Assembly (NCBI RefSeq): GCF_000003605.2
Contig: NW_003157180.1
Location: forward strand, 1 to 45,765
Source: Saccoglossus kowalevskii
Taxonomy: Eukaryota; Hemichordata; Enteropneusta; Harrimaniidae
Direction of reading: 5' to 3'
DNA: 45,765 nucleotides
Part shown: positions 10,271-22,539 of the stretch, piece after piece
How positions within the stretch are numbered: position 1 is the first letter of the stretch
Layout: the number at the start of each line of letters is the position of its first letter
The notes under the pieces: generated by a model
Database searches by the model: none
Seen by the model: only the letters and a program-made list of their open reading frames with translations
What the model was told of the DNA's origin: nothing
Program-made: the position numbers and the translations under genes

Positions 10271-12416
10271 CATGACACTGTACAGTACCACAGTCTGAAT
10301 AGTGCATGGCACTGTACAGTACCACAGTCTCAATGGTGCATGGCGCTGTACAGTGCCACAGTCTAAATAGTGGATGGCACTGTACAGTGCCACAGTCTAA
10401 ATAGTGCATGGCACTGTACTGTATCACAGTCTGAATAGTGGATGGCACTGTACAGTACCACAGTCTGAATAGTGCATGGCACTGTACAGTACCACAGTCT
10501 GAATAGTGCATGGCACTGTACTGTATCACAATCTGAATAGTGGATGACACTGTACAGTACCACAGTCTGAATAGTGCATGGCACTGTACAGTACCACAGT
10601 CTAAATAGTGCATGGCACTGTACAGTACCACAATCTGAATAGTGGATGGCACTGTACAGTACCACAGTCTAAATAGTGGATGGCACTGTACAGTGCCACA
10701 ATCTGAATAGTGGATGGCACTGTACAGTACCACAATCTGAATAGTGGATGGCACTGTACAGTACCACAATCTGAATAGTGGATGGCACTGTACAGTACCA
10801 CAATCTAAATAGTGCGTGGCACTGTACAGTACCACAGTCTGAATAGTGCATGGCACTGTACAGTACCACAGTCTGAATTGTGGATGGCACTGTACAGTAC
10901 CACAGTCTGAATAGTGGATGGCACTGTACAGTACCACAGTCTGAATAGTGAATGGCACTGTACAGTACCACAGTCTGAATAGAGGATGGCACTGTACAGT
11001 GCCACAGTCTGAATAGTGGATGGCACTGTACAGTACCACAATCTGAATAGTAGATGGCACTGTACAGTACCACAGTTTGAATAGTGGATGGCACTGTACA
11101 GTACCACAGTCTAAATAGTGGATGGCACGTACAGTACCACAGTATGAATAGTGCATGGCACTGTACAGTACCACAGTCTGAATAGTGCATGACACTGTAC
11201 AGTGCCACAGTCTAAATAGTGCATGACACTGTACAGTACCACAGTCTGAATAGTGCATGGCACTGTACAGTACCACAGTCTAAATGGTGCATGGCACTGT
11301 ACAGTGCCACAGTCTAAATAGTGGATGGCACTGTACAGTGCCGCAGTCTAAATAGTGCATGGCACTGTACTGTATCACAGTCTGAATAGTGGATGGCACT
11401 GTACAGTGCCACAGTCTAAATAGTGCATGGCACTGTACTGTATCACAATCTGAATAGTGGATGGCACTGTACAGTACCACAGTCTGAATAGTGGATGGCA
11501 CTGTACAGTATCACAGTCTGAATAGTGCATGGCACTGTACTGTATCACAATCTGAATAGTGGATGACACTGTACTGTATCACAATCTGAATAGTGGATGA
11601 CACTGTACAGTACCACAGTCTGAATAGTGCATGTCACTGTACAGTACCACAGTCTAAATAGTGCATGGCACTGTACAGTACCACAGTCTGAATAGTGCAT
11701 GGCACTGTACAGTACCACAATCTGAATAGTGGATGGCACTGTACAGTGCCACAGTCTAAATAGTGGATGGCACTGTACAGTGCCACAATCTGAATAGTGG
11801 ATGGCACTGTACAGTACCACAATCTGAATAGTGGATGGCACTGTACAGTACCACAATCTGAATAGTGGATGGCACTGTACAGTACCACAGTCTAAATAGT
11901 GCGAGGCACTGTACAGTACCACAGTCTGAATAGTGGATGGCACGGTACAGTACCACAGTATAAATAGTTCATGGCACTGTACAGTACCACAGTCTGAATA
12001 GTGGATGGCACTGTAGAGTACCACAGTCTGAATAGTGCATGGCACTGTACAGTACCACTGTCTGAATAGTGCATGACACTGTACAGTACCACAGTCTGAA
12101 TAGTGGATGGCACTGTACAGTACCACAGTCTGAATAGTGGATGGCACTGTACAGTACCACAGTCTGAATTGTGAATGGCACTGTACAGTACCACAGTCTG
12201 AATAGAGGATGGCACTGTACAGTGCCACAGTCTGAATAGTGGATGGCACTGTACAGTACCACAATCTGAATAGTAGATGGCACTGTACAGTACCACAGTC
12301 TGAATAGTGGATGGCACTGTACAGTACCACAGTCTAAATAGTGGATGGCACGTACAGTACCACAGTATGAATAGTGCATGGCACTGTACAGTACCACAGT
12401 CTGAATAGTGTATGGC

Positions 12417-12575
12417 ACTGTACAGTGTCACAGTCTGAATAGTGTATGGCACTGTACAGTGTCACAGTCTAAATAGTGCATGGCACTGTACAGTACCACA
12501 GTCTGAATAGTGGATGGCACTGTACAGTACCACAGTCTGAATAGTGTATGGCACTGTACAGTGTCACAGTCTGAA
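12417..12575. repeat. Private GTGTCAC / GTGTATGG monomer cluster
   Basis: Three monomers read ACAGTGTCACAG next to GTGTATGG (about 12,426, 12,460 and 12,562). I did not see this pairing elsewhere in the window. Two are consecutive, consistent with a recent local amplification. Confidence 0.7.
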
Positions 12576-12589
12576 TAGTGCATGGCACT

Positions 12590-13375
12590 ATACAGTACCA
12601 CAGTCTGAATAGTGCATGGCACTGTACAGTACCACAGTCTGAATAGTGGATGGCACTGTACAGTACCTCAGTCTAAATAGTGGATGGCACTGTACAGTGC
12701 CACAATCTGAAAGGTGGATGGCACTGTACAGTACCACAGTCTGAAATAGTGCATGGCACTGTACAGTGCCACAGTCTGAATAGTGCATGGCACTGTACAG
12801 TGCCACAGTCTAAATAGTGCATGGCACTGTACAGTACCACAGTCTGAATAGTGGATATCACTGTACAGTACCACAGTCTAAATATTGGATGGCACTGTAC
12901 AGTACCACAGTCTAAATAGTGCATGGCACTGTCCAGTACCACAATCTGAATAGTGGATGGCACTGTACAGTACCACAGTCTGAATAGTGCATGGCACTGT
13001 CTAGTACCACAATCTGAATAGTGGATGGCACTGTACAGTACCACAGTCTGAATAGTGCATGGCACTGTACAGTGCCACAGTCTTAATAATGCATGGCACT
13101 GTACAGTACCACAGTCTGAATAGTGGATGGCACTGTACAGTACCACAGTCTAAATAGTGTGTGGCACTGTACAGTACCACAGTCTGAATAGTGGATGGCA
13201 CTGTACAGTACCACAGTATAAATAGTTCATGGCACTGTACAGTACCACAGTCTGAATAGTGGATGGCACTGTACAGTACCACAGTCTAAAAAGTGCATGG
13301 CACTGTACAGTACCACAGTCTGAATAGTGGATGGCACTGTACAGTACCACAGTCTGAATAGTGGATGGCACTGTA
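12590..13375. repeat. Segmental block, second copy at about 44,490-45,277
   Basis: The offset is 31,902-31,903, changing by one base at CTGAAATAGTGC near 12,743, which is CTGAATAGTGC in the copy. Shared rare features are CTGAAAGGTGG, GTCTAGTACC, CTTAATAATGC, GTGTGTGG, the TATA monomer and CTAAAAAGTGC. Confidence 0.85.
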
Positions 13376-13879
13376 CAGTACCACAGTCTGAATAGTTGAT
13401 TGCACTGTACAGTACCACAGTCTGAATAGTGGATTGCACTGTACAGTACCACAGTCTAAATAGTGTGTGGCACTGTACAGTACCACAGTCTGAATAGTGG
13501 ATGGCACTGTACAGTACCACAGTATAAATAGTTCATGGCACTGTACAGTACCACAGTCTGAATAGTGGATGGCACTGTACAGTACCACAGTCTAAAAAGT
13601 GCATGGCACTGTACTGTGCCACAGTCTGAATAGTGGATGGCACTGTACAGTACCACAGTCTAAATAGTGCATGGCACTGTACAGTACCACAATCTGAATA
13701 GTGCATGGCACTGTACAGTACCACAGTCTGAATAGTGGATGGCACTGTACAGTACCACAGTCTAAAAAGTGCATGGCACTGTACTGTGCCACAGTCTGAA
13801 TAGTGAATTGCACTGTACAGTACCACAGTCTGAATAGTGCATGGCACTGTACAGTACTACAGTCTGAATAGTGCATGGC

Positions 13880-14001
13880 ACTGTATAGTACAGTACCACA
13901 GTCTGAATAGTGAATTGCACTGTACAGTACCACAGTCTGAATAGTGCATGGCACTGTACAGTACTACAGTCTAAATAGTGCATGGCACTGTATAGTACAG
14001 T
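13880..14001. repeat. Hairpin-bearing 107-bp trimer, pair 2
   Basis: Hairpin monomers at 13,880 and 13,987. The unit before the first hairpin has GTACTACAG with G22, whereas the unit before the second has A22. Confidence 0.85.
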
Positions 14002-14649
14002 ACCACAGTCTGAATAGTGCATGGCACTGTACTGTACCACAGACTAAATAGTGCATCGCACTGTACAGTACCACAGTCTAAATAGTGGAAGGCACGTACA
14101 GTACCACAGTCTGAATAGTGGATGGCACTGTACAGTCCCACAGTCTGAATAGTGGATGGCACTGTACAGTGCCACAGTCTGAATAGTGGATGGCGCTGTA
14201 CAGTGCCACAGTCTATATAGTGCATGGCACTGTACAGTACCACAGTCTAAATAGTGCATGGCACTGTACAGTACCACAGTCTAAATAGTGCATCGCACTG
14301 TACAGTACCACAGTCTAAATAGTGGATGGCACGTACAGTGCCACAGTCTGAATAGTAGATGGCACTGTACAGTACCACAGTCTAAATAGTGGATGGCACT
14401 GTACAGTGCCACAGTCTGAATAGTGGATGGCACTGTACAGTACCACAATCTGAATAGTGGATGGCACTGTACAGTACCACAGTCTGAATAGTGGATTGCA
14501 CTGTACAGTACCACAGTCTGAATAGTGCATGGTACTGTACAGTACCACAGTCTAAATAGTGCATCGCACTGTACAGTACCACAGTCTAAATAGTGCATGG
14601 CACTGTACAGTACCACAGTCTGAAATAGTGGATGGCACTGTACAGTGCC

Positions 14650-15530
14650 ACAGTCTGAATAGTGGATGGCACTGTACAGTGCCACAGTCTGAATAGTTGA
14701 TGGCACTGTACAGTGCCACAGTCTATATAGTGCATGGCACTGTACAGTACCAGAGTCTAAATAGTGCATGGCACTGTACAGTACCACAGTCTAAATAGTG
14801 CATCGCACTGTACAGTACCACAGTCTAAATAGTGGATGGCACGTACAGTGCCACAGTCTGAATAGTAGATGGCACTGTACAGTACCACAGTCTAAATAGT
14901 GGATGGCACTGTACAGTGCCACAGTCTGAATAGTGGATGGCACTGTACAGTACCACAATCTGAATAGTGGATGGCACGTACAGTGCCACAGTCTAAATAG
15001 TGGATGGCACTGTACAGTGCCACAGTCTGAATAGTGAATGGCACTGTACAGTACCAAAGTCTAAATAGTGCATGGCAGTGTACAGTACCACAGTCTGAAT
15101 AGTGCATGGCACTGTACAGTGCCACAGTCTGAATAGTGGATATCACTGTACAGTACCACAGTCTAAATATTGGATGGCACTGTACAGTACCACAGTCTAA
15201 ATAGTGCATGGCACTGTACAGTACCACAATCTGAATAGTGGATGACACTGTACAGTACCACAGTCTGAATAGTGCATGGCACTGTACAGTGCCACAGTCT
15301 AAATAGTGCATGGCACTGTACAGTACCACAGTCTGAATAGTGGATTGCACTGTACAGTACCACAGTCTGAATAGTGCATGGCACTGTACAGTACCACAGT
15401 CTGAATAGTGGATATCACTGTACAGTACCACAGTCTAAATATTGGATGGCACTGTTCTGTACCACAGTCTAAATAGTGCATGGCACTGTCCAGTACCACA
15501 ATCTGAATAGTGGATGGCACTGTACAGTAC
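14650..15530. repeat. Segmental block, second copy at about 18,290-19,170
   Basis: Offset 3,640. Shared features are GAATAGTTGATGG, GTCTATATAG, ACCAGAGTC, CATCGCAC, GGCACGTACAG, ACCAAAGTC, GGCAGTGTAC and two EcoRV sites (15,139/18,779 and 15,411/19,051). The copies part where the later one has A18. Confidence 0.85.
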
Positions 15531-15682
15531 CACAGTCTGAATAGTGCATGGCACTTTACAGTAACACAATCTGAATAGTGGATGGCACTGTACAGTACCA
15601 CAGTCTGAATAGTGCATGGCACTGTACAGTGCCACAGTCTTAATAGTGCATGGCACTGTACAGTACCACAGTCTGAATAGTG
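15139..15682. repeat. Two tandem 8-monomer higher-order units
   Basis: EcoRV sites at 15,139, 15,411 and 15,683 are spaced 272 and 272 bp, the clearest back-to-back pair in the window. The first unit is the 1,972-type and the second the 676-type. So the pair joins two higher-order variants that are also present, in the opposite order, at the left end of the window. Confidence 0.88.
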
Positions 15683-15899
15683 GATATCACTGTACAGTAC
15701 CACAGTCTAAATATTGGATGGCACTGTACAGTACCACAGTCTAAATAGTGCATGGCACTGTACAGTACCACAGTCTAAATATTGGATGGCACTGTACAGT
15801 ACCACAGTCTAAATAGTGCATGGCACTGTACAGTACCACAGTCTGAATAGTGGATGGCACTGTACTGTGCCACAGTCTAAAAAGTGCATGGCACTGTAC

Positions 15900-15925
15900 T
15901 GTGCCACAGACTAGTGCATCGCACT
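15900..15925. repeat. 30-bp monomer at a recombination junction
   Basis: GCCACAGACTAGTGCATCGC lacks AAAT. To its left the sequence follows 405-1,172 at an offset of 14,735. To its right it follows the CATCGCAC series seen at 2,745-2,960. The array skips the intervening hairpin trimers, so the short monomer marks a deletion join. Confidence 0.8.
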
Positions 15926-16079
15926 GTACAGTACCACAGTCTAAATAGTGGATGGCACGTACAGTACCACAGTCTGAATAGTGGATGGCACTGTACAGTC
16001 CCACAGTCTGAATAGTGGATGGCACTGTACAGTGCCACAGTCTGAATAGTTGATGGCACTGTACAGTGCCACAGTCTAT

Positions 16080-16620
16080 ATAGTGCATGGCACTGTACAG
16101 TACCAGAGTCTAAATAGTGCATCGCACTGTACAGTACCACAGTCTAAATAGTGCATCGCACTGTACAGTACCACAGTCTAAATAGTGCATCGCACTGTAC
16201 AGTACCACAGTCTAAATAGTGGATGGCACGTACAGTGCCACAGTCTGAATAGTAGATGACACTGTACAGTACCACAGTCTAAATAGTGGATGGCACTGTA
16301 CAGTGCCACAGTCTGAATAGTGGATGGCACTGTACAGTACCACAATCTGAATAGTGGATGGCACGTACAGTGCCACAGTCTGAATAGTAGATGGCACTGT
16401 ACAGTACCACAGTCTAAATAGTGGATGGCACTGTACAGTGCCACAGTCTGAATAGTGGATGGCACTGTACAGTACCAAAGTCTAAATAGTGCATGGCAGT
16501 GTACAGTACCACAGTCTGAATAGTGCATGGCACTGTACAGTGCCACAGTCTGAATAGTGGATATCACTGTACAGTACCACAGTCTAAATATTGGATGGCA
16601 CTGTACAGTACCACAGTCTA
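16080..16620. repeat. Segmental block, second copy at about 21,320-21,830
   Basis: Offset 5,212 through the paired GGCACGTACAG / GTAGATGACAC monomers and the EcoRV site (16,560/21,772). The left copy has three consecutive CATCGCAC monomers and the right has two, so one unit was gained or lost. The right copy has CTAGATAG. Confidence 0.82.
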
Positions 16621-17740
16621 AATAGTGCATGGCACTGTCCAGTACCACAATCTGAATAGTGGATGGCACTGTACAGTACCACAGTCTAAATAGTGCATGG
16701 CACTGTACAGTGCCACAGTCTAAATAGTGCATGGCGCTGTACAGTACCACAGTCTGAATAGTGGATATCACTGTACAGTACCACAGTCTGAATATTGGAT
16801 GGCACTGTACAGTACCACAGTCTAAATAGTGCATGGCACTGTCCAGTACCACAATCTGAATAGTGGATGGCACTGTACAGTACCACAATCTGAATAGTGG
16901 ATGGCACTGTACAGTACCACAGTCTGAATAGTGCATGGCACTGTACAGTACCACAGTCTGAATAGTGCATGGCACTGTACAGTACCACAATCTGAATAGT
17001 GCATGGCACTGTACAGTGCCACAGTCTAAATAGTGGATGGCACTGTACAGTGCCACAATCTGAATAGTGGATGGCACTGTACAGTACCACAGTCTGAATA
17101 GTGCATGGCACTGTACAGTGCCACAGTCTAAATAGTGCATGGCACTGTACAGTACCACAGTCTGAATAGTGGATATCACTGTACAGTACCACAGTCTAAA
17201 TAGTGGATGGCACTGTACAGTGCCACAATCTGAATAGTGGATGGCACTGTACAGTACCACAGTCTGAATAGTGCATGGCACTGTACAGTGCCACAGTCTA
17301 AATAGTGCATGGCACTGTACAGTACCACAGTCTGAATAGTGGATATCACTGTACAGTACCACAGTCTAAATATTGGATGGCACTGTACAGTGCCACAGTC
17401 TAAATAGTGCATGGCACTGTCCAGTACCACAATCTGAATAGTGGATGGCACTGTACAGTACCACAGTCTGAATAGTGCATGGCACTGTCTAGTACCACAA
17501 TCTGAATAGTGGATGGCACTGTACAGTACCACAGTCTGAATAGTGGATGGCACTGTACAGTACCACAGTCTGAATAGTGGATGGCACTGTACAGTACCAC
17601 AGTCTGAATAGTGGATTGCACTGTACAGTACCACAGTCTGAATAGTGGATTGCACTGTACAGTACCACAGTCTAAATAGTGTGTGGCACTGTACAGTACC
17701 ACAGTCTGAATAGTGGATGGCACTGTACAGTACCACAGTA

Positions 17741-17749
17741 TATAAATAG
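17741..17749 (+). repeat. Atypical TATA monomer with 2-bp expansion
   Basis: The monomer reads CAGTATATAAATAGTGCATGG: an extra TA gives TATATAAATAG, and the usual TTCATGG partner is absent. The copy at 19,754 also has TGCATGG but lacks the extra TA. These two are exceptions to the otherwise fixed TATA subtype. Confidence 0.75.
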
Positions 17750-18029
17750 TGCATGGCACTGTACAGTACCACAGTCTAAATATTGGATGGCACTGTACAG
17801 TACCACAGTCTAAATAGTGCATGGCACTGTACAGTACCACAGTCTGAATAGTGGATGACACTGTACTGTGCCACAGTCTAAAAAGTGCATGGCACTGTAC
17901 TGTACCACAGTCTGAATAGTGGATGGCACTGTACAGTACCACAGTCTAAATAGTGCATGACACTGTACAGTACCACAATCTGAATAGTGCATGGCACTGT
18001 ACAGTACTACAGTCTAAATAGTGCATGGC

Positions 18030-18151
18030 ACTGTATAGTACAGTACCACAGTCTGAATAGTGAATTGCACTGTACAGTACCACAGTCTGAATAGTGCATG
18101 GCACTGTACAGTACTACAGTCTAAATAGTGCATGGCACTGTATAGTACAGT
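18030..18151. repeat. Hairpin-bearing 107-bp trimer, pair 3
   Basis: Hairpin monomers at 18,030 and 18,137. They sit upstream of the ACTGTATTGTACC / CAGACTAAATAG / CATCGCACTATAC series, as pair 1 does near 1,511-1,550. Confidence 0.85.
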
Positions 18152-18778
18152 ACCACAGTCTGAATAGTGCATGGCACTGTATTGTACCACAGACTAAATA
18201 GTGCATCGCACTATACAGTACCACAGTCTAAATAGTGGATGGCACGTACAGTACCACAGTCTGAATAGTGGATGGCACTGTACAGTCCCACAGTCTGAAT
18301 AGTGGATGGCACTGTACAGTGCCACAGTCTGAATAGTTGATGGCACTGTACAGTGCCACAGTCTATATAGTGCATGGCACTGTACAGTACCAGAGTCTAA
18401 ATAGTGCATGGCACTGTACAGTACCACAGTCTAAATAGTGCATCGCACTGTACAGTACCACAGTCTAAATAGTGGATGGCACGTACAGTGCCACAGTCTG
18501 AATAGTAGATGGCACTGTACAGTACCACAGTCTAAATAGTGGATGGCACTGTACAGTGCCACAGTCTGAATAGTGGATGGCACTGTACAGTACCACAATC
18601 TGAATAGTGGATGGCACGTACAGTGCCACAGTCTAAATAGTGGATGGCACTGTACAGTGCCACAGTCTGAATAGTGAATGGCACTGTACAGTACCAAAGT
18701 CTAAATAGTGCATGGCAGTGTACAGTACCACAGTCTGAATAGTGCATGGCACTGTACAGTGCCACAGTCTGAATAGTG

Positions 18779-19050
18779 GATATCACTGTACAGTACCATA
18801 GTCTAAATATTGGATGGCACTGTACAGTACCACAGTCTAAATAGTGCATGGCACTGTCCAGTACCACAATCTGAATAGTGGATGGCACTGTACAGTACCA
18901 CAGTCTGAATAGTGCATGGCACTGTACAGTGCCACAGTCTAAATAGTGCATGGCACTGTACAGTACCACAGTCTGAATAGTGGATTGCACTGTACAGTAC
19001 CACAGTCTGAATAGTGCATGGCACTGTACAGTACCACAGTCTGAATAGTG
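18779..19050. repeat. 8-monomer (272-bp) higher-order unit
   Basis: GATATC at 18,779 and 19,051. It lies inside a block that duplicates about 14,650-15,530 at an offset of 3,640. The third unit here has the canonical GTCCAG centre, unlike its 15,139 counterpart. Confidence 0.85.
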
Positions 19051-20617
19051 GATATCACTGTACAGTACCACAGTCTAAATATTGGATGGCACTGTACTGT
19101 ACCACAGTCTAAATAGTGCATGGCACTGTCCAGTACCACAATCTGAATAGTGGATGGCACTGTACAGTACCACAATCTGAATAGTGGATGGCACTGTACA
19201 GTACCACAGTCTGAATAGTGCATGGCACTGTACAGTACCACAATCTGAATAGTGCATGGCACTGTACAGTGCCACAGTCTAAATAGTGGATGGCACTGTA
19301 CAGTGCCACAATCTGAATAGTGGATGGCACTGTACAGTACCACAGTCTGAATAGTGGATATCACTGTACAGTACCACAGTCTAAATATTGGATGGCACTG
19401 TACAGTGCCACAGTCTAAATAGTGCATGGCACTGTCCAGTACCACAATCTGAATAGTGGATGGCACTGTACAGTACCACAGTCTGAATAGTGCATGGCAC
19501 TGTCTAGTACCACAATCTGAATAGTGGATGGCACTGTACAGTACCACAGTCTGAATAGTGGATGGCACTGTACAGTACCACAGTCTGAATAGTGGATGGC
19601 ACTGTACAGTACCACAGTCTGAATAGTGGATTTCACTGTACAGTACCACAGTCTGAATAGTGGATTGCACTGTACAGTACCACAGTCTAAATAGTGTGTG
19701 GCACTGTACAGTACCACAGTCTGAATAGTGGATGGCACTGTACAGTACCACAGTATAAATAGTGCATGGCACTGTACAGTACCACAGTCTAAATATTGGA
19801 TGGCACTGTACAGTACCACAGTCTAAATAGTGCATGGCACTGTACAGTACCACAGTCTGAATAGTGGATGGCACTGTACTGTGCCACAGTCTAAAAAGTG
19901 CATGGCACTGTACTGTGCCACAGTCTGAATAGTGGATGGCACTGTACAGTACCACAGTCTAAATAGTGCATGGCACTGTCCAGTACCACAATCTGAATAG
20001 TGCATGGCACTGTACAGTACTACAGTCTAAATAGTGCATGGCACTGTATAGTACAGTACCACAGTCTGAATAGTGCATGGCACTGTATTGTACCACAGAC
20101 TAAATAGTGCATTGCACTATACAGTACCACAGTCTAAATAGTGGATGGCACGTACAGTACCACAGTCTGAATAGTGGATGGCACTGTACAGTCCCACAGT
20201 CTGAATAGTGGATGGCACTGTACAGTGCCACAGTCTGAATAGTTGATTGCACTGTACAGTGCCACAGTCTATATAGTGCATCGCACTGTACAGTACCACA
20301 GTCTAAATAGTGGATGGCACGTACAGTGCCACAGTCTAAATAGTGCATGGCACTGTACAGTACCACAGTCTGAATAGTGGATTGCACTGTACAGTACCAC
20401 AGTCTGAATAGTGCATGGCACTGTACAGTACCACAGTCTGAATAGTGGATATCACTGTACAGTACCACAGTCTAAATATTGGATGGCACTGTACTGTACC
20501 ACAGTGTAAATAGTGCATGGCACTGTCCAGTACCACAATCTGAATAGTGGATGGCACTGTACAGTACCACAGTCTGAATAGTGCATGGCACTGTACAGTG
20601 CCACAGTCTGAATAGTG

Positions 20618-20889
20618 GATATCACTGTACAGTACCACAGTCTAAATATTGGATGGCACTGTACAGTACCACAGTCTAAATAGTGCATGGCACTGTCCAG
20701 TACCACAATCTGAATAGTGGATGGCACTGTACAGTACCACAGTCTGAATAGTGCATGGCACTCTACAGTGCCACAGTCTAAATAGTGCATGGCACTGTAC
20801 AGTACCACAGTCTGAATAGTGGATTGCACTGTACAGTACCACAGTCTGAATAGTGCATGGCACTGTACAGTACCACAGTCTGAATAGTG
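20618..20889. repeat. 8-monomer (272-bp) higher-order unit, reference copy
   Basis: This copy shows the order most clearly: unit 1 AAATATTGG; 2 A22/C30; 3 GTCCAG centre with A18; 4 G22/C30; 5 G12/A22/C30; 6 G22 ending GGATTG; 7 G22/C30; 8 G22 ending GGATATC. Unit five has a private CTCTACAG change. EcoRV sites are at 20,618 and 20,890. Confidence 0.88.
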
Positions 20890-21950
20890 GATATCACTGT
20901 ACAGTACCACAGTCTAAATATTGGATGGCACTGTACTGTACCACAGTCTAAATAGTGCATGGCACTGTCCAGTACCACAATCTGAATAGTGGATGGCACT
21001 GTACAGTACCACAGTCTGAATAGTGCATGGCACTGTACAGTAACACAATCTGAATAGTGGATGGCACTGTACAGTACCACAGTCTGAATAGTGCATGGCA
21101 CTGTACAGTGCCACAGTCTTAATAGTGCATGGCACTGTACAGTACCACAGTCTGAATAGTGGATGGCACTGTACAGTACCACAGTCTAAATAGTGTGTGG
21201 CACTGTACAGTACCACAGTCTGAATAGTGGATGGCACTGTACAGTACCACAGTATAAATAGTTCATGGCACTGTACAGTACCACAGTCTGAATAGTGGAT
21301 GGCACTGTACAGTGCCACAGTCTATATAGTGCATGGCACTGTACAGTACCAGAGTCTAAATAGTGCATCGCACTGTACAGTACCACAGTCTAGATAGTGC
21401 ATCGCACTGTACAGTACCACAGTCTAAATAGTGGATGGCACGTACAGTGCCACAGTCTGAATAGTAGATGACACTGTACAGTACCACAGTCTAAATAGTG
21501 GATGGCACTGTACAGTGCCACAGTCTGAATAGTGGATGGCACTGTACAGTACCACAATCTGAATAGTGGATGGCACGTACAGTGCCACAGTCTGAATAGT
21601 AGATGGCACTGTACAGTACCACAGTCTAAATAGTGGATGGCACTGTACAGTGCCACAGTCTGAATAGTGGATGGCACTGTACAGTACCAAAGTCTAAATA
21701 GTGCATGGCAGTGTACAGTACCACAGTCTGAATAGTGCATGGCACTGTACAGTGCCACAGTCTGAATAGTGGATATCACTGTACAGTACCACAGTCTAAA
21801 TATTGGATGGCACTGTACAGTACCACAGTCTGAATAGTGCATGGCACTGTACAGTACCACAATCTGAATAGTGCATGGCACTGTACAGTGCCACAGTCTA
21901 AATAGTGCATGGCACTGTACAGTACCACAGTCTGAATAGTGGATATCACT

Positions 21951-21970
21951 GTACAGTACCAGTCTAAATA
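21951..21970. repeat. 32-bp monomer (2-bp loss)
   Basis: GTACCAGTCT replaces GTACCACAGTCT. The same loss recurs near 32,155 and 38,125. It makes the interval between the flanking EcoRV sites (21,942 and 22,110) 168 instead of 170 bp. Confidence 0.8.
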
Positions 21971-22539
21971 GTGGATGGCACTGTACAGTGCCACAATCTG
22001 AATAGTGGATGGCACTGTACAGTACCACAGTCTGAATAGTGCATGGCACTGTACAGTGCCACAGTCTAAATAGTGCATGGCACTGTACAGTACCACAGTC
22101 TGAATAGTGGATATCACTGTACAGTACCACAGTCTAAATATTGGATGGCACTGTACAGTGCCACAGTCTAAATAGTGCATGGCACTGTCCAGTACCACAA
22201 TCTGAATAGTGGATGGCACTGTACAGTACCACAGTCTGAATAGTGCATGGCACTGTCTAGTACCACAATCTGAATAGTGGATGGCACTGTACAGTACCAC
22301 AGTCTGAATAGTGGATGGCACTGTACAGTACCACAGTCTGAATAGTGGATGGCACTGTACAGTACCACAGTCTGAATAGTGGATTGCACTGTACAGTACC
22401 ACAGTCTGAATAGTGGATTGCACTGTACAGTACCACAGTCTAAATAGTGAATTGCACTGTACAGTACCACAGTCTGAATAGTGGATGGCACTGTACAGTA
22501 CCACAGTCTAAATAGTGGATGGCACTGTACAGTGCCACA

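Noticed and set aside
10086-11276. Long reverse-strand open reading frame with 34-residue periodicity, and many shorter ones of the same kind
   Set aside because: The frames follow from a stop-free monomer with length not divisible by three. All three reverse frames look alike, starts are often GTG, ends coincide with ordinary A22 satellite variants, and no unique domain or signal exists.
16178-17362. Zinc-finger-like or cysteine-rich secreted protein from Cys/His-rich translation
   Set aside because: The Cys and His positions come from TGT/TGC and CAT/CAC codons in the satellite. The spacing fits no finger consensus that I can recognise and is repeated in all frames.
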